From positions 1 through 64,000 of the forward strand of contig NZ_MUNM01000028.1 in assembly GCF_002286815.1 (NCBI RefSeq): a stretch of DNA of 64,000 nt. The letters are read 5' to 3'. The stretch's first letter is position 1, and every line of letters starts with the position of its first letter. A model generated the notes under the pieces. The model saw nothing but the letters and a program-made list of their open reading frames with translations, was not told the origin of the DNA and made no database searches. Below are positions 43,565-52,196 of this stretch, in pieces. The stretch comes from Pseudomonas sp. PICF141. GTDB lineage: Bacteria > Pseudomonadota > Gammaproteobacteria > Pseudomonadales > Pseudomonadaceae. Both the position numbers and the translations under genes were made by a program.

Positions 43565-44968
43565 TTAGGCTGGCCAGGATTGCCGCACCGGTAACTCAAC
43601 CCGAAACGTGGTGCCCACCCCGACTTCGCTACGTACCGAAATATCGCCCTGGTGTTTTTTCACGATGCCATAGGACAGGGACAACCCCAGTCCGGTCCCC
43701 TGGCCCACCGGTTTGGTGGTGTAGAAGGGGTCGAATATTTTCTGCAGGTTGTCCGGTTCAATACCTGATCCCGTGTCCGCGATCTCGATCGACACCTTTT
43801 CACCTTCAAGGCCCGTGCGTAGCGTGATGGTGCCCCGTTCCGGTCCTATCGCCTGAGACGCGTTGACGATCAGGTTCATGATGACCTGATTGATTTGCGA
43901 GGGCAGGCATTCGATGTCGGGCAGTTGTTGAAACTCCTTCACCACATCGGCCTTGTACTTGAGTTCATTGGCCACGATGTTCAAGGTCGACTCGATACCT
44001 TGATGCAGATTGGTCCACTGCCACTCCTGATTGGAGTCGACGCGGGAGAAGTCCTTCAGGTCTTTGACGATCTGCCCGACGCGACCGATGCCTTCCTTGG
44101 ACTCCTTGATCAACAGCGGAATGTCTTCGCGTAGAAAGTCCAGTTCCACCCGTTCACGCAACTTGCCGAGTTGCTCGATGACCTCGCTTGAGGCAATGGC
44201 GCTTTCCGCCTCCCGATAGGCATCGAGCATGTCCTGCAGTTGTTTGAAGTAGCCATCGAGGGCGCCGAGGTTGGAGGAAATGAAGCCGATGGGATTATTG
44301 ATTTCGTGGGCGACGCCCGCCGCCAGTTGCCCCAGCGAAGCGAGTTTTTCCGACTGCACCAATTGCGATTCAAGCTGTTTACGCTCGTCGATTTCCCGCT
44401 GCAACGCCTCGCTGGCTTGCTTGAACTGGGCCGTGCGCTGATCCACCAGATGCTCCAGATGGCTCATCTGAACAGACGCCCGCTCGGTCATTTCCCATTT
44501 GGTGAGCAGGGTGTTGGCCATCTGCTGGACTTCAATGTTGTCGAACGGTTTTTTCAGAATCAGCAGGCGGTCATGGGCGTGCAAGCGTTCCAGCAGTTCG
44601 TCCCAGGAATAGTCGGAATAGGCGGTACACACCACCACTTGCAGCAACGGATCTTTTTCCCACAGGTGTTCGATGGTCTGCGCGCCGTCCCAACCCTCGG
44701 GCATGCGCATGTCGACGAAGGCCAGCGCATAGGGACGGTTTTCCTGTAATGCCTGGAGGAGTTTGCCCAGCCCCTCCTGACCGCCATAGGCCGAATCCAG
44801 CTCGAACAGCAGGTTGGCGGGTTTCACTTCGCTGCCGAACAGCGCGGCTTCCATTTCGTCCAGCTCTGTATGCTGCGCTGATGTCGGGGTGAGGATCTTG
44901 CGAAAATCTTCATGGATGGATGGGGTGTCGTCGATCAGCAGAATGCGTCGGTTTGAAAGATCGCTCAT
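43565..44968 (-). CDS. REC-histidine kinase hybrid
   Basis: A 467-residue soluble protein: an extended receiver domain (about 1-155, phospho-acceptor Asp86 in FVDMRMPEGWDG, Lys in LILKKPF), a coiled coil (about 165-210), then a histidine kinase core with His221 (GVAHEINNPIGF) and an ATPase domain (NLIVNASQAIG, IADTGSGIEPDN, GTGLGLSLSYGIV). The receiver has about 30 extra residues between the first acidic pair (IDDTPSIHEDF) and the second strand, shared with the proteins at 47771 and 49636. Last gene of a five-gene minus-strand operon; it overlaps the kinase gene upstream by 4 bases. It has no sensor or membrane segment, so its input is probably phosphorylation of its own receiver by the membrane kinase. 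Confidence 0.9.
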   Translation of the reverse strand: MSDLSNRRILLIDDTPSIHEDFRKILTPTSAQHTELDEMEAALFGSEVKPANLLFELDSAYGGQEGLGKLLQALQENRPYALAFVDMRMPEGWDGAQTIEHLWEKDPLLQVVVCTAYSDYSWDELLERLHAHDRLLILKKPFDNIEVQQMANTLLTKWEMTERASVQMSHLEHLVDQRTAQFKQASEALQREIDERKQLESQLVQSEKLASLGQLAAGVAHEINNPIGFISSNLGALDGYFKQLQDMLDAYREAESAIASSEVIEQLGKLRERVELDFLREDIPLLIKESKEGIGRVGQIVKDLKDFSRVDSNQEWQWTNLHQGIESTLNIVANELKYKADVVKEFQQLPDIECLPSQINQVIMNLIVNASQAIGPERGTITLRTGLEGEKVSIEIADTGSGIEPDNLQKIFDPFYTTKPVGQGTGLGLSLSYGIVKKHQGDISVRSEVGVGTTFRVELPVRQSWPA

Positions 44969-46776
44969 GCTTCCTCCATGACGGGTTTCAACGGGATCTG
45001 CAAAGTGAACAGGGCACCTTTGCCCGGTCCGTCGCTGTGGGCGGTGAGATGGCCGTTCATCTCGATGGCGGCCAGGGCACAGCTGTGCAGGCCGAAGCCG
45101 TGACCTTCCTTGCGGGTGGTAAAGCCATGGGCAAAGATCCGCGTCATGTTCTCCGGCTTGATGCCTTCGCCGTCATCCTTGACGCTGATTTGCAGGATCG
45201 TGTCCTCGACGACCTTCACCCCAAGAGTCATTTGCCGCGGGCGGTTGCTGAGGTCGGTCATGGCGTATTTGGCGTTGCTGATCAGGTTGATCAGGATCAG
45301 CAACAACCGGTGTTTGTCGCCCATTACTTGCGGTACGTCGCCGTACTCCTTGACCACCGTGACGTGATGCCGGGTCAGGGCGCCGGCGTTCATCCGCAGG
45401 GCGTCTTCCAGCAGTTCGCTGATGTGCAACGGCTCCATCAGGCTGTTGGCACCTGCGTAGGATTGCTGGGTGGCGACGATGTCCTTGATGTGATCGACGC
45501 TTTTGCTCAGTTGCCCGAGTTCGTCGGCCATGCCTTGTTGTTCAAGGGCAATGGCCTCCACCAGTTGATTCAGGTAACCGGGCAGCAGTTTTCCTTTCTC
45601 GTCCTGGGTCAGGAAGGCGCCCAGATCATCCTGATGGGCATTGATCAGCTGCATCGCCTTGCCCAGTCCCTGGGTCTTGCTGTTACGCAGCTTGCGGGTG
45701 ACCAGGTCGGTGGAAATGTTCACGCTGTTGAGCACGTTGCCGACGTTGTGCAGCACGTTAGTGGCGATTTCAGCCATGCCGGCCTGGCGAGCGGTGTCGA
45801 GCAGTTCGCTCTGGGTATCCTTGAGTTCGCGGGTGCGCTCCTCGACCCGTTGTTCGAGGACGTCGTTGGCAGTTTGCAGCTCCTTGTTGACCCGATTGAT
45901 CTCCCCGAAGCTGCGCATCAAGCGAATGGCCAGGTACACCAGCACCATCACCAGCAGCGTCGAAAATACCAGCATGTAGAGGTGGTAGCGCCGGTTGGCT
46001 GCATCGGTTTGCTGCTGGTCCTTGTTCAGCAGCGCCGTCATGTCGTCCAGCCGTGCGGCCACGGGAACGGCTTCGATGTTTTCCAGCAGCCGGTTGACCA
46101 CGGGTTGTTCCCGCAGGATCAGCGCGATGTGATTGCTCAAGACATCGATCGGGCTATGAAACTGCTCCGGTAATCGTTCCTTGTTCACCCGCAGTTTGTT
46201 CAACCCGACCAGGATATCGGCCGCTTTGTCGTCGGAGGTGACCTGGGCGAATTCCAGGCTGCTGAGGAGCAAGTCGTAGGTGTCGGTGGCGATGTTCTGT
46301 AGTTGCAGTTTGTCTTCGTCGAGCAGTTGGGTCAGCGGTTGCTGGATGTCGTCTTCGGCGGTGGGCAAAAACGCCAGTGAGTTACGCAGCACCGCGTTGT
46401 GCGATTTGAACTGCTCCACCAGTCGGGTTTTTTCCTTGATGGCGGTGTGATAGGCCTCACGGCTGGCGCGCCAGGTGGGCGAGTCGTTGCGCCCATGGCC
46501 GGACTCCATCGTCTCGAACCGCTGCCACAGGTGTGTCATCTCGGTCAGCGGTGCAACCAATGGGTCGTAGTTGTGACTGATGGCAATCCTGGACTTGAGG
46601 ATCTCGGTTTCCCATTGCGCGTTGAACTGTTTGATCCGGCCAATCAGGTCCCGGGACTCAGCGTATGTCGAGGTCTGGTCGGAGCTTGATTTGAGGTACA
46701 GAAACAGCAGTGTCGAGGCCAGCAACACAGCCACGCCACTGAGCAGTAAAAGGTTGCGACGGTGGTACGTTTTCAT
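44965..46776 (-). CDS. Membrane sensor histidine kinase with all-helical periplasmic domain
   Basis: A 603-residue inner-membrane sensor. Helix 1 near 8-27, helix 2 near 265-287, and between them a 235-residue all-alpha periplasmic domain with regular heptads, like the DAHL ligand-binding type. A coiled coil follows (EINRVNKELQTANDVLEQ), then an unusual H-box, LHNVGNVLNS with His343, and an ATPase domain (NLISNAKYAM, DDGEGIKPENM, GHGFGLHSCALAA). The HNVGN form of the H-box is known in a subgroup of kinases that often pair with separate receivers. ATG at 46776 follows GGAGG. It overlaps the peroxidase gene by 4 bases and the hybrid kinase by 4, so all are translationally coupled. Confidence 0.9.
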   Translation of the reverse strand: MKTYHRRNLLLLSGVAVLLASTLLFLYLKSSSDQTSTYAESRDLIGRIKQFNAQWETEILKSRIAISHNYDPLVAPLTEMTHLWQRFETMESGHGRNDSPTWRASREAYHTAIKEKTRLVEQFKSHNAVLRNSLAFLPTAEDDIQQPLTQLLDEDKLQLQNIATDTYDLLLSSLEFAQVTSDDKAADILVGLNKLRVNKERLPEQFHSPIDVLSNHIALILREQPVVNRLLENIEAVPVAARLDDMTALLNKDQQQTDAANRRYHLYMLVFSTLLVMVLVYLAIRLMRSFGEINRVNKELQTANDVLEQRVEERTRELKDTQSELLDTARQAGMAEIATNVLHNVGNVLNSVNISTDLVTRKLRNSKTQGLGKAMQLINAHQDDLGAFLTQDEKGKLLPGYLNQLVEAIALEQQGMADELGQLSKSVDHIKDIVATQQSYAGANSLMEPLHISELLEDALRMNAGALTRHHVTVVKEYGDVPQVMGDKHRLLLILINLISNAKYAMTDLSNRPRQMTLGVKVVEDTILQISVKDDGEGIKPENMTRIFAHGFTTRKEGHGFGLHSCALAAIEMNGHLTAHSDGPGKGALFTLQIPLKPVMEEA

Positions 46777-47732
46777 AAGGATTTGCCTCCCCACTCACCG
46801 GTCAGGGTCTTGAGGAATTTGATGATCAAGGTCTTGTCCTTGTCAGAGGGCACGCGACCAAGCTGGAACTTGAACATCACGTCTACCGCTTCTTCGAGGG
46901 TCTTGGCCGAGCCGTCGTGAAAGTACGGTGCGGTGACGGCGACGTTGCGCAGGCTCGGAACCTTGAACACGTTGCGGTCTTCTTCAGCCTTGGTGACCAG
47001 ATAGCGGCCCAGATCGGCTTCGGTGGGATTGCCTCGAACCTCGAAGTAATCGCCCATGACACCGAATTTCTGGAACATGTTGCCGCCGATATTCACCCCT
47101 TGATGGCAGGCGATGCAGCCGTACTCCTGAAAGCGTTGGTAGCCGTATTTCTCCTCGATGGTGAGAATCTCGGTGTTGCCCATCAGGTATTGGTCGAAAC
47201 GCGAGTTGGCGCTAAGTAACGTGCGCTCGTAAGTGGCCAGCGCATTTTGCACATTGTTCATGGTCACGCCGTCCGGGTAGGCCTTGGCGAATGCGCTTTT
47301 GTAAGTCGGGTCGGCGGCCAGCGTCTTGACGACATGCTCCCAATGACTGCCCATTTCATTGGGACTTTGCACCACTTCATGGACCTGGTGTTCCAGGGTG
47401 TCGGCGCGGCCATTCCAGAATTGCCGGAAATTCAGGCTGGCGTTGAACACACTGGGGGTATTGATCGCCAGAGGCACGCCGTTGAAGCCGATGGAAAAGG
47501 CCTTGTCGTCGGCGCCGCCGATTTCCAGACGATGGCAACTGGCGCAGGACAGGCTGTTATTGACTGACAGACGCGGCTCATTGAACAACTGGCGACCGAG
47601 CTCCACTTGTAAAGGATTTTGCGGGGGGACGGGGGGCAAGGGTTTGAGCGGGCCGTTCAATAGTTCGCCATTGGCTATCAGACAAAAACCGGTCAAAGGC
47701 ATCAGGAGCAGGTAGTAGAAGGAGCGCGACAT
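46773..47732 (-). CDS. Di-haem cytochrome c peroxidase (CcpA/MauG family)
   Basis: A 319-residue periplasmic enzyme of the bacterial cytochrome c peroxidase/MauG family, reducing H2O2 with electrons from small cytochromes. A signal sequence is at 1-22. Two haem c sites: Cys63-Ala-Ser-Cys-His67 and Cys206-Ile-Ala-Cys-His210. Other family blocks: LGRQLFNEPRLS, TPSVFNASLNFRQFWNGR near 92 and VPSLRNVAVTAPYFHDG near 270. ATG at 47732 follows AAGGA; an upstream frame extension has no signal peptide and is not used. It sits between a c-di-GMP protein gene (38-base gap) and the sensor kinase (4-base overlap), an unusual place for a detoxifying enzyme. Confidence 0.92.
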   Translation of the reverse strand: MSRSFYYLLLMPLTGFCLIANGELLNGPLKPLPPVPPQNPLQVELGRQLFNEPRLSVNNSLSCASCHRLEIGGADDKAFSIGFNGVPLAINTPSVFNASLNFRQFWNGRADTLEHQVHEVVQSPNEMGSHWEHVVKTLAADPTYKSAFAKAYPDGVTMNNVQNALATYERTLLSANSRFDQYLMGNTEILTIEEKYGYQRFQEYGCIACHQGVNIGGNMFQKFGVMGDYFEVRGNPTEADLGRYLVTKAEEDRNVFKVPSLRNVAVTAPYFHDGSAKTLEEAVDVMFKFQLGRVPSDKDKTLIIKFLKTLTGEWGGKSL

Positions 47733-47770
47733 CTTGTTATTCCTTGGCAAAGGGTGTCGTTGCACATCGA

Positions 47771-49639
47771 TCATTTGGCTGCGTCGGGCTGCATGGACAT
47801 CAGGTAGTGCACGAAGGCCTCCGGCTCCACGGCTTTGCTGAAGTAATAACCCTGGCCTTCCTCGCAATGGTGCGCCTTGAGAAAATTCAATTGCTCGAGG
47901 GTTTCCACCCCTTCGGCAATGACGGCCAGTTTGAGGCTCTTGCCCAGGCTGATGATGGCGCTGACCAGGGCCGCGTCATTGGTGTCACGGCTCAGGCCAC
48001 GAATGAATGACTGGTCGATTTTCAACACATCGATGGGAAACCGTTGCAGGTAACTCAGGCTCGAATAGCCGGTGCCGAAGTCATCGATAGCCAGCCGTAC
48101 GCCCAATACCTTGAGCCGATTCAGCGCGACCATCGTGGCATCGACGTTCTGCATCAATACGCCTTCGGTAATCTCCAGCTCCAGCAAGGTGGGGTCCATA
48201 CCGGTTTGCTCGAGTACCTGTTCGACCCCTTTGACAAAGTCCCGCTGACGGAAATCGATGGCCGACACGTTTACCGACATGCAGAGTTTCGGCAGACCTT
48301 TGACCTGCCAGGCGCGGGCTTGGCGACAGGCCTGGGCGAGCACCCATTTGCTCAAGGGTACGATCAAGCCGCTGTCCTCGGCCACACCGATGAAATCTGT
48401 CGGGTAAACCCAGCCTTGCCCCGGTTTTTTCCAGCGGATCAATGCCTCGGCGCCGACCACCTTGCCGCTGTCCAGATCAAGTTTTGGCTGGTAGTGCAGG
48501 ACAAATTCGTTGCGTTCCAGCGCCAGGCGAATACCCGATTCGATGCTCTGCTGTTCCCGGGCGCGCTGGTTCATCTCATCGATGAAAAAACTGAAATCGT
48601 TCGGGCCGCTGTCCTTGACGCTGCGCATGGCGGTTTCGGCTTTTTTTATCAGCGCGATGGCATCGAAACCGTCCTCTGGGTAGATGCTGATGCCCAGGCT
48701 GGCCGTCACGCTCAGGTCGTGGCCGGCAATGTGTTGAGGCGCGCGTATGGCGGTCAAGAGCTTTTCAGCGATGCCCTTGGTCTGTTGGGGGTGGTGGATG
48801 TCAGCCAGGATGACCACGAACTCATCGGAGCCGTAACGAAACACCGAGTCGGATGCGCGCACGCACGCCACCAGATTTTGCCCGACACGTTTGAGCATCT
48901 CGTCACCGGTCGGATGACCCAAGGCATTGTTGATGCGCTTGAAGCGATCAAGCCCCAGAAACATTACCGCCAGTTGTTTGTCATGGCGACGTGACAGGGC
49001 CAGTGACTGGTTCAGCCGATCACCCAGCAAGGTGCTGTTGGGCAATTCGGTCAATACGTCGTACTGCAACAGGTGCGACACCTTGAGCAACTCATGGACC
49101 CGGGCCTCGATGGTTTGCTCCAGTGTGTGCACTTTCATGGCCGCGTCCTGTGCCAGCTGCCATTTCCAGGTCAGGGCGCTGGCCATCTGGCGGATTTCCA
49201 GGCTGTCGAAGGGTTTTTTCAACACCAGCAACTGGTCGCCGAACTCCAGTCGTTCGGCCATGGCTTCCCAGGTGTAATCGGAGAACGCCGTGCACAGTGC
49301 GATTTGCAGGTGAGGGTCGGCCTTCCAGAGCCGTTCGATGGTTTCCAGGCCATCCCAGCCCGGGGGCATGCGCATGTCGGTGAACGCCATGGCATAAGGC
49401 CGACCTTGTGCCTGGGCGCATTTGACCAGTTCGAGGGCTTCTTCGCCCTGGTAGGCGGAGTCGAGCTGAAATACCAGCCGTTCCGACTGCGGGGTGCCGA
49501 ACAGCGCGGCTTCAGTGCCGGCGAGTGTTTTTTCATCGTCGGTATCGGGGCCGAGAATCTTGCGAAAATCCTGATGGATCGAGGGTGTGTCGTCGATGAT
49601 CAGGATGCGCCGGTTGGCCTGGACGAACGGAGTTTTCAT
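47771..49639 (-). CDS. REC-GGDEF-EAL protein; cyclase site degenerate, phosphodiesterase site intact
   Basis: A 622-residue cytosolic c-di-GMP protein. Extended receiver about 1-160 (Asp88 in FTDMRMPPGWDG, Lys in VLKKPF); GGDEF about 190-355, with the signature changed to GSDEF at 270-274 (RYGSDEF); EAL about 370-610, with EAL at 397-399, NVSA, ELEITE, DDFGTGYSS, KIDQSF and AEGVET all present. The EAL domain should therefore hydrolyse c-di-GMP. GSDEF can sometimes remain active, so loss of cyclase activity is likely but not proven. Start overlaps the stop of the next upstream gene by 4 bases. Confidence 0.92.
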   Translation of the reverse strand: MKTPFVQANRRILIIDDTPSIHQDFRKILGPDTDDEKTLAGTEAALFGTPQSERLVFQLDSAYQGEEALELVKCAQAQGRPYAMAFTDMRMPPGWDGLETIERLWKADPHLQIALCTAFSDYTWEAMAERLEFGDQLLVLKKPFDSLEIRQMASALTWKWQLAQDAAMKVHTLEQTIEARVHELLKVSHLLQYDVLTELPNSTLLGDRLNQSLALSRRHDKQLAVMFLGLDRFKRINNALGHPTGDEMLKRVGQNLVACVRASDSVFRYGSDEFVVILADIHHPQQTKGIAEKLLTAIRAPQHIAGHDLSVTASLGISIYPEDGFDAIALIKKAETAMRSVKDSGPNDFSFFIDEMNQRAREQQSIESGIRLALERNEFVLHYQPKLDLDSGKVVGAEALIRWKKPGQGWVYPTDFIGVAEDSGLIVPLSKWVLAQACRQARAWQVKGLPKLCMSVNVSAIDFRQRDFVKGVEQVLEQTGMDPTLLELEITEGVLMQNVDATMVALNRLKVLGVRLAIDDFGTGYSSLSYLQRFPIDVLKIDQSFIRGLSRDTNDAALVSAIISLGKSLKLAVIAEGVETLEQLNFLKAHHCEEGQGYYFSKAVEPEAFVHYLMSMQPDAAK

Positions 49640-51942
49640 TCCTTGTCCTCCGTGGCACGCGGCGGGTCATCCGGCGTCGTTGCAGTTGCGTGGTTGGCGC
49701 GCAGGATGCTCCCGGCCTTGAGCAACTCGGCGGCCTGCTGGCTGCTGACCGCTTGGCTGAAGTAGTGACCCTGGGCATTCATGGGTGAGCCGGTGGCCAT
49801 CAGCGAACTGCGTTGCTCCTGGGTTTCTACGCCCTCGGCGATAATGCCGATCCCTACATCGCGGGCGAAGTTGATGATGGCGCGCAACGTCGTCGCGCTG
49901 GCGGGGTCGCGTGCGGCCATGTCGATGAAGCTCTGGGCGAGCTTCAGGTGATTGACCTGATAAGTCTTGAGGTAATCGAAGGAGGAGTATTCGGTGCCGA
50001 AATCATCGATGGCGATTTTCACCCCCAACTCACGCAGGCGCGGCAGTACATCGTTGTGCGTCCACTTGGTCTGGGCCAGGGTGGCTTCGGTGACGTCGAA
50101 GCGCAGGTCCCACGGACACAGTTCCCAGCGCGCGGTGGTGCGCAATACGTCATAGATCAGTTCAGGACCACTTTTGAGCTGAGCCAGGGACAGTTTTATC
50201 GCCACCACCGGTGGCGCCATGCCTTCGTCACGCCACTGACGCATTTGCCGACAGGCGCCCTCCAGCACCCAGTGACCGAGGGCGATGATGGTGCCGGTCT
50301 TTTCCGCCGCGGGCAAAAACGCCTGGGCATCCAGCAAACCGCGCAAGGGGTGGTTCCAGCTGACTTGTGCTTCCATGCCGAGGATCTTGCCGCTGCTCAG
50401 GTCCACTTCGGGCCAGTAGCGCAGTTCGAGTTCGTCGTGTTCGATGGCCGCTTTCAAGTCGTTGGCGATGGTCATGCGCTCGACCACTTCCTGATTGATT
50501 TCCTCGGAATGGAAGTGGTACTGGTTGCGGCCTTTTTCCTTGGAGCGATACAGCGCCATGTCGGCCTGGGTCAACAGGCTGTCGGCACTCAGGCTGACCG
50601 GCGCATAGCTGCTGATGCCGATGCTGACCGAAACCCGCACATCGTTGCCGACCAGGGAGTAGGGCAGCACCAGTGCATCGCGGACCTTGGCGGCCAGGGC
50701 CGCTGACTGGGTCGGATCGCCGACGTCCAGTTGCAGTATCGCGAACTCGTCGCCACCCAGTCGGGCGACCACATCGTTTTCGCGCACGCAGTTCTTTATG
50801 CGCCCGGCGACTTCTTGCAACAGCAGGTCCCCCACTGGATGGCCCAGGGTGTCGTTGATCCGTTTGAAGTGATCCAGGTCCAGGTAAAACATGGCGAACG
50901 GTGTGGCCCCGCGCCGGGCGGCGGCGAATGCCTGGTGCAACCGCTCGATCAGCGTCGCGCGGTTGGCCAGCCCGGTCAGCCCGTCGGTGCGGGCCAGCAG
51001 GGCGATTTTTTCCTCGGCCAGTTTGCGTTCTGTGATGTCGATGATGATGCCTTCGACTTCCAGCAAGCGGCCTTCATCATCGCGCACCGGGATATAGCGG
51101 TTTTCGACCCAGCGCCAGTCTCCGTCACCGGTGCGCATCCGGAACTCGATGGAAGCCCCCGACGCATGACGGTCCAGTACCCTGGCCATCGCTGTATCGA
51201 CTTTTGCCTGATCGTCAGGATGGATCAGCTCCTGCGCCCAGTTGGATGAAGCCACCAGGGCCGCCGCGATGTGCCCGTATTTGGTGATGTTGTGGGAGAT
51301 GTACATCAACGGGAACGACGGTTCGCCCCGCAGCCGATACAGAATGGTCGGGCTGTTCTGCACGATGATGTTGGCGTCGGACAATTCCCGGGTACGCTCT
51401 TCGACCGCGTGCTCCAGCAAGGACATCTTCAGCGCCGCGTCTTCGGTCATTTGCCACTTGGCGGTCAATGCGCTGGCCATCTGACGGATCTCGATGGCAT
51501 CGAAGGGCTTTTTCAGGATAAGCAGGCGATCGCCCAGTTCCAGACGTTCGGCGATGTCTTCCCAGGAATAGTCGGAATACGCGGTGCAGAGCGCGACCTG
51601 CAGCTTGGGATCGACTTGCCACAAGCGTTCGATGGTTTCCAGACCGTCCCAGCCCGGTGGCATGCGCATGTCGATAAAGGCCATCGCATAGGGCGAGTCA
51701 TTCGCCAGTGCGCTCTCGACCTTGTCCAGCGCTTCGCGGCCTTGAAACGCGGAGTCGATGACGAAGCTTTGCTGCGATACCGACGTCGAAGTCCCGAACA
51801 GGGCGTTTTCGGCGCTGATCAGGCTGTCGTCTTCGATCGAAGGCGGGCTGAGAATCTTGGTGAAATCCTCATGGATGGACGCGGTGTCATCGACGATGAG
51901 AATCCGACGATTAATGCGCGCAAGCAGCGTGTTCACTGACAT
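49636..51942 (-). CDS. REC-PAS-GGDEF-EAL protein; cyclase site intact, phosphodiesterase site degenerate
   Basis: A 768-residue cytosolic c-di-GMP protein and first gene of the five-gene operon. Extended receiver about 1-165 (Asp91 in FIDMRMPPGWDG), PAS about 185-310 (with the PAC-like end GIIIDITERK), GGDEF about 315-480 with RLGGDEF at 394-400 intact and the LDLDHFKRINDTLGH block, EAL about 490-745. The EAL site is broken at several places: EAL reads EAQ (524-526), the Asn of NVS is Lys583, DDFGTG reads DDFGTE, and the Asp of KIDQSF is Ala669. It should make c-di-GMP but not cleave it. The EAL part may still bind c-di-GMP or serve as a docking part. Confidence 0.92.
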   Translation of the reverse strand: MSVNTLLARINRRILIVDDTASIHEDFTKILSPPSIEDDSLISAENALFGTSTSVSQQSFVIDSAFQGREALDKVESALANDSPYAMAFIDMRMPPGWDGLETIERLWQVDPKLQVALCTAYSDYSWEDIAERLELGDRLLILKKPFDAIEIRQMASALTAKWQMTEDAALKMSLLEHAVEERTRELSDANIIVQNSPTILYRLRGEPSFPLMYISHNITKYGHIAAALVASSNWAQELIHPDDQAKVDTAMARVLDRHASGASIEFRMRTGDGDWRWVENRYIPVRDDEGRLLEVEGIIIDITERKLAEEKIALLARTDGLTGLANRATLIERLHQAFAAARRGATPFAMFYLDLDHFKRINDTLGHPVGDLLLQEVAGRIKNCVRENDVVARLGGDEFAILQLDVGDPTQSAALAAKVRDALVLPYSLVGNDVRVSVSIGISSYAPVSLSADSLLTQADMALYRSKEKGRNQYHFHSEEINQEVVERMTIANDLKAAIEHDELELRYWPEVDLSSGKILGMEAQVSWNHPLRGLLDAQAFLPAAEKTGTIIALGHWVLEGACRQMRQWRDEGMAPPVVAIKLSLAQLKSGPELIYDVLRTTARWELCPWDLRFDVTEATLAQTKWTHNDVLPRLRELGVKIAIDDFGTEYSSFDYLKTYQVNHLKLAQSFIDMAARDPASATTLRAIINFARDVGIGIIAEGVETQEQRSSLMATGSPMNAQGHYFSQAVSSQQAAELLKAGSILRANHATATTPDDPPRATEDKE

Positions 51943-52196
51943 GCGCCTGTACCGACAGCAGGTTGGTGCGACGAGCTCATAGAGGGTATCCCTTCCCTGA
52001 TCGCTGGTGGAGCAAGAATCGTTCTGGATCCGAGTGATCTGAGCATAGTCGCCCGGCCAGCACTTCGCCCGGTGGACTGAAACGAATCATTTCCGGGATC
52101 GGGCTGAAAATCATCTAGCCTGTAGGTCAGGCTCGGCAGCGCCAGCACAGCCGTCCCGCGCGACATGAAGACACACGTTTCACTTGAGGTAATGCC

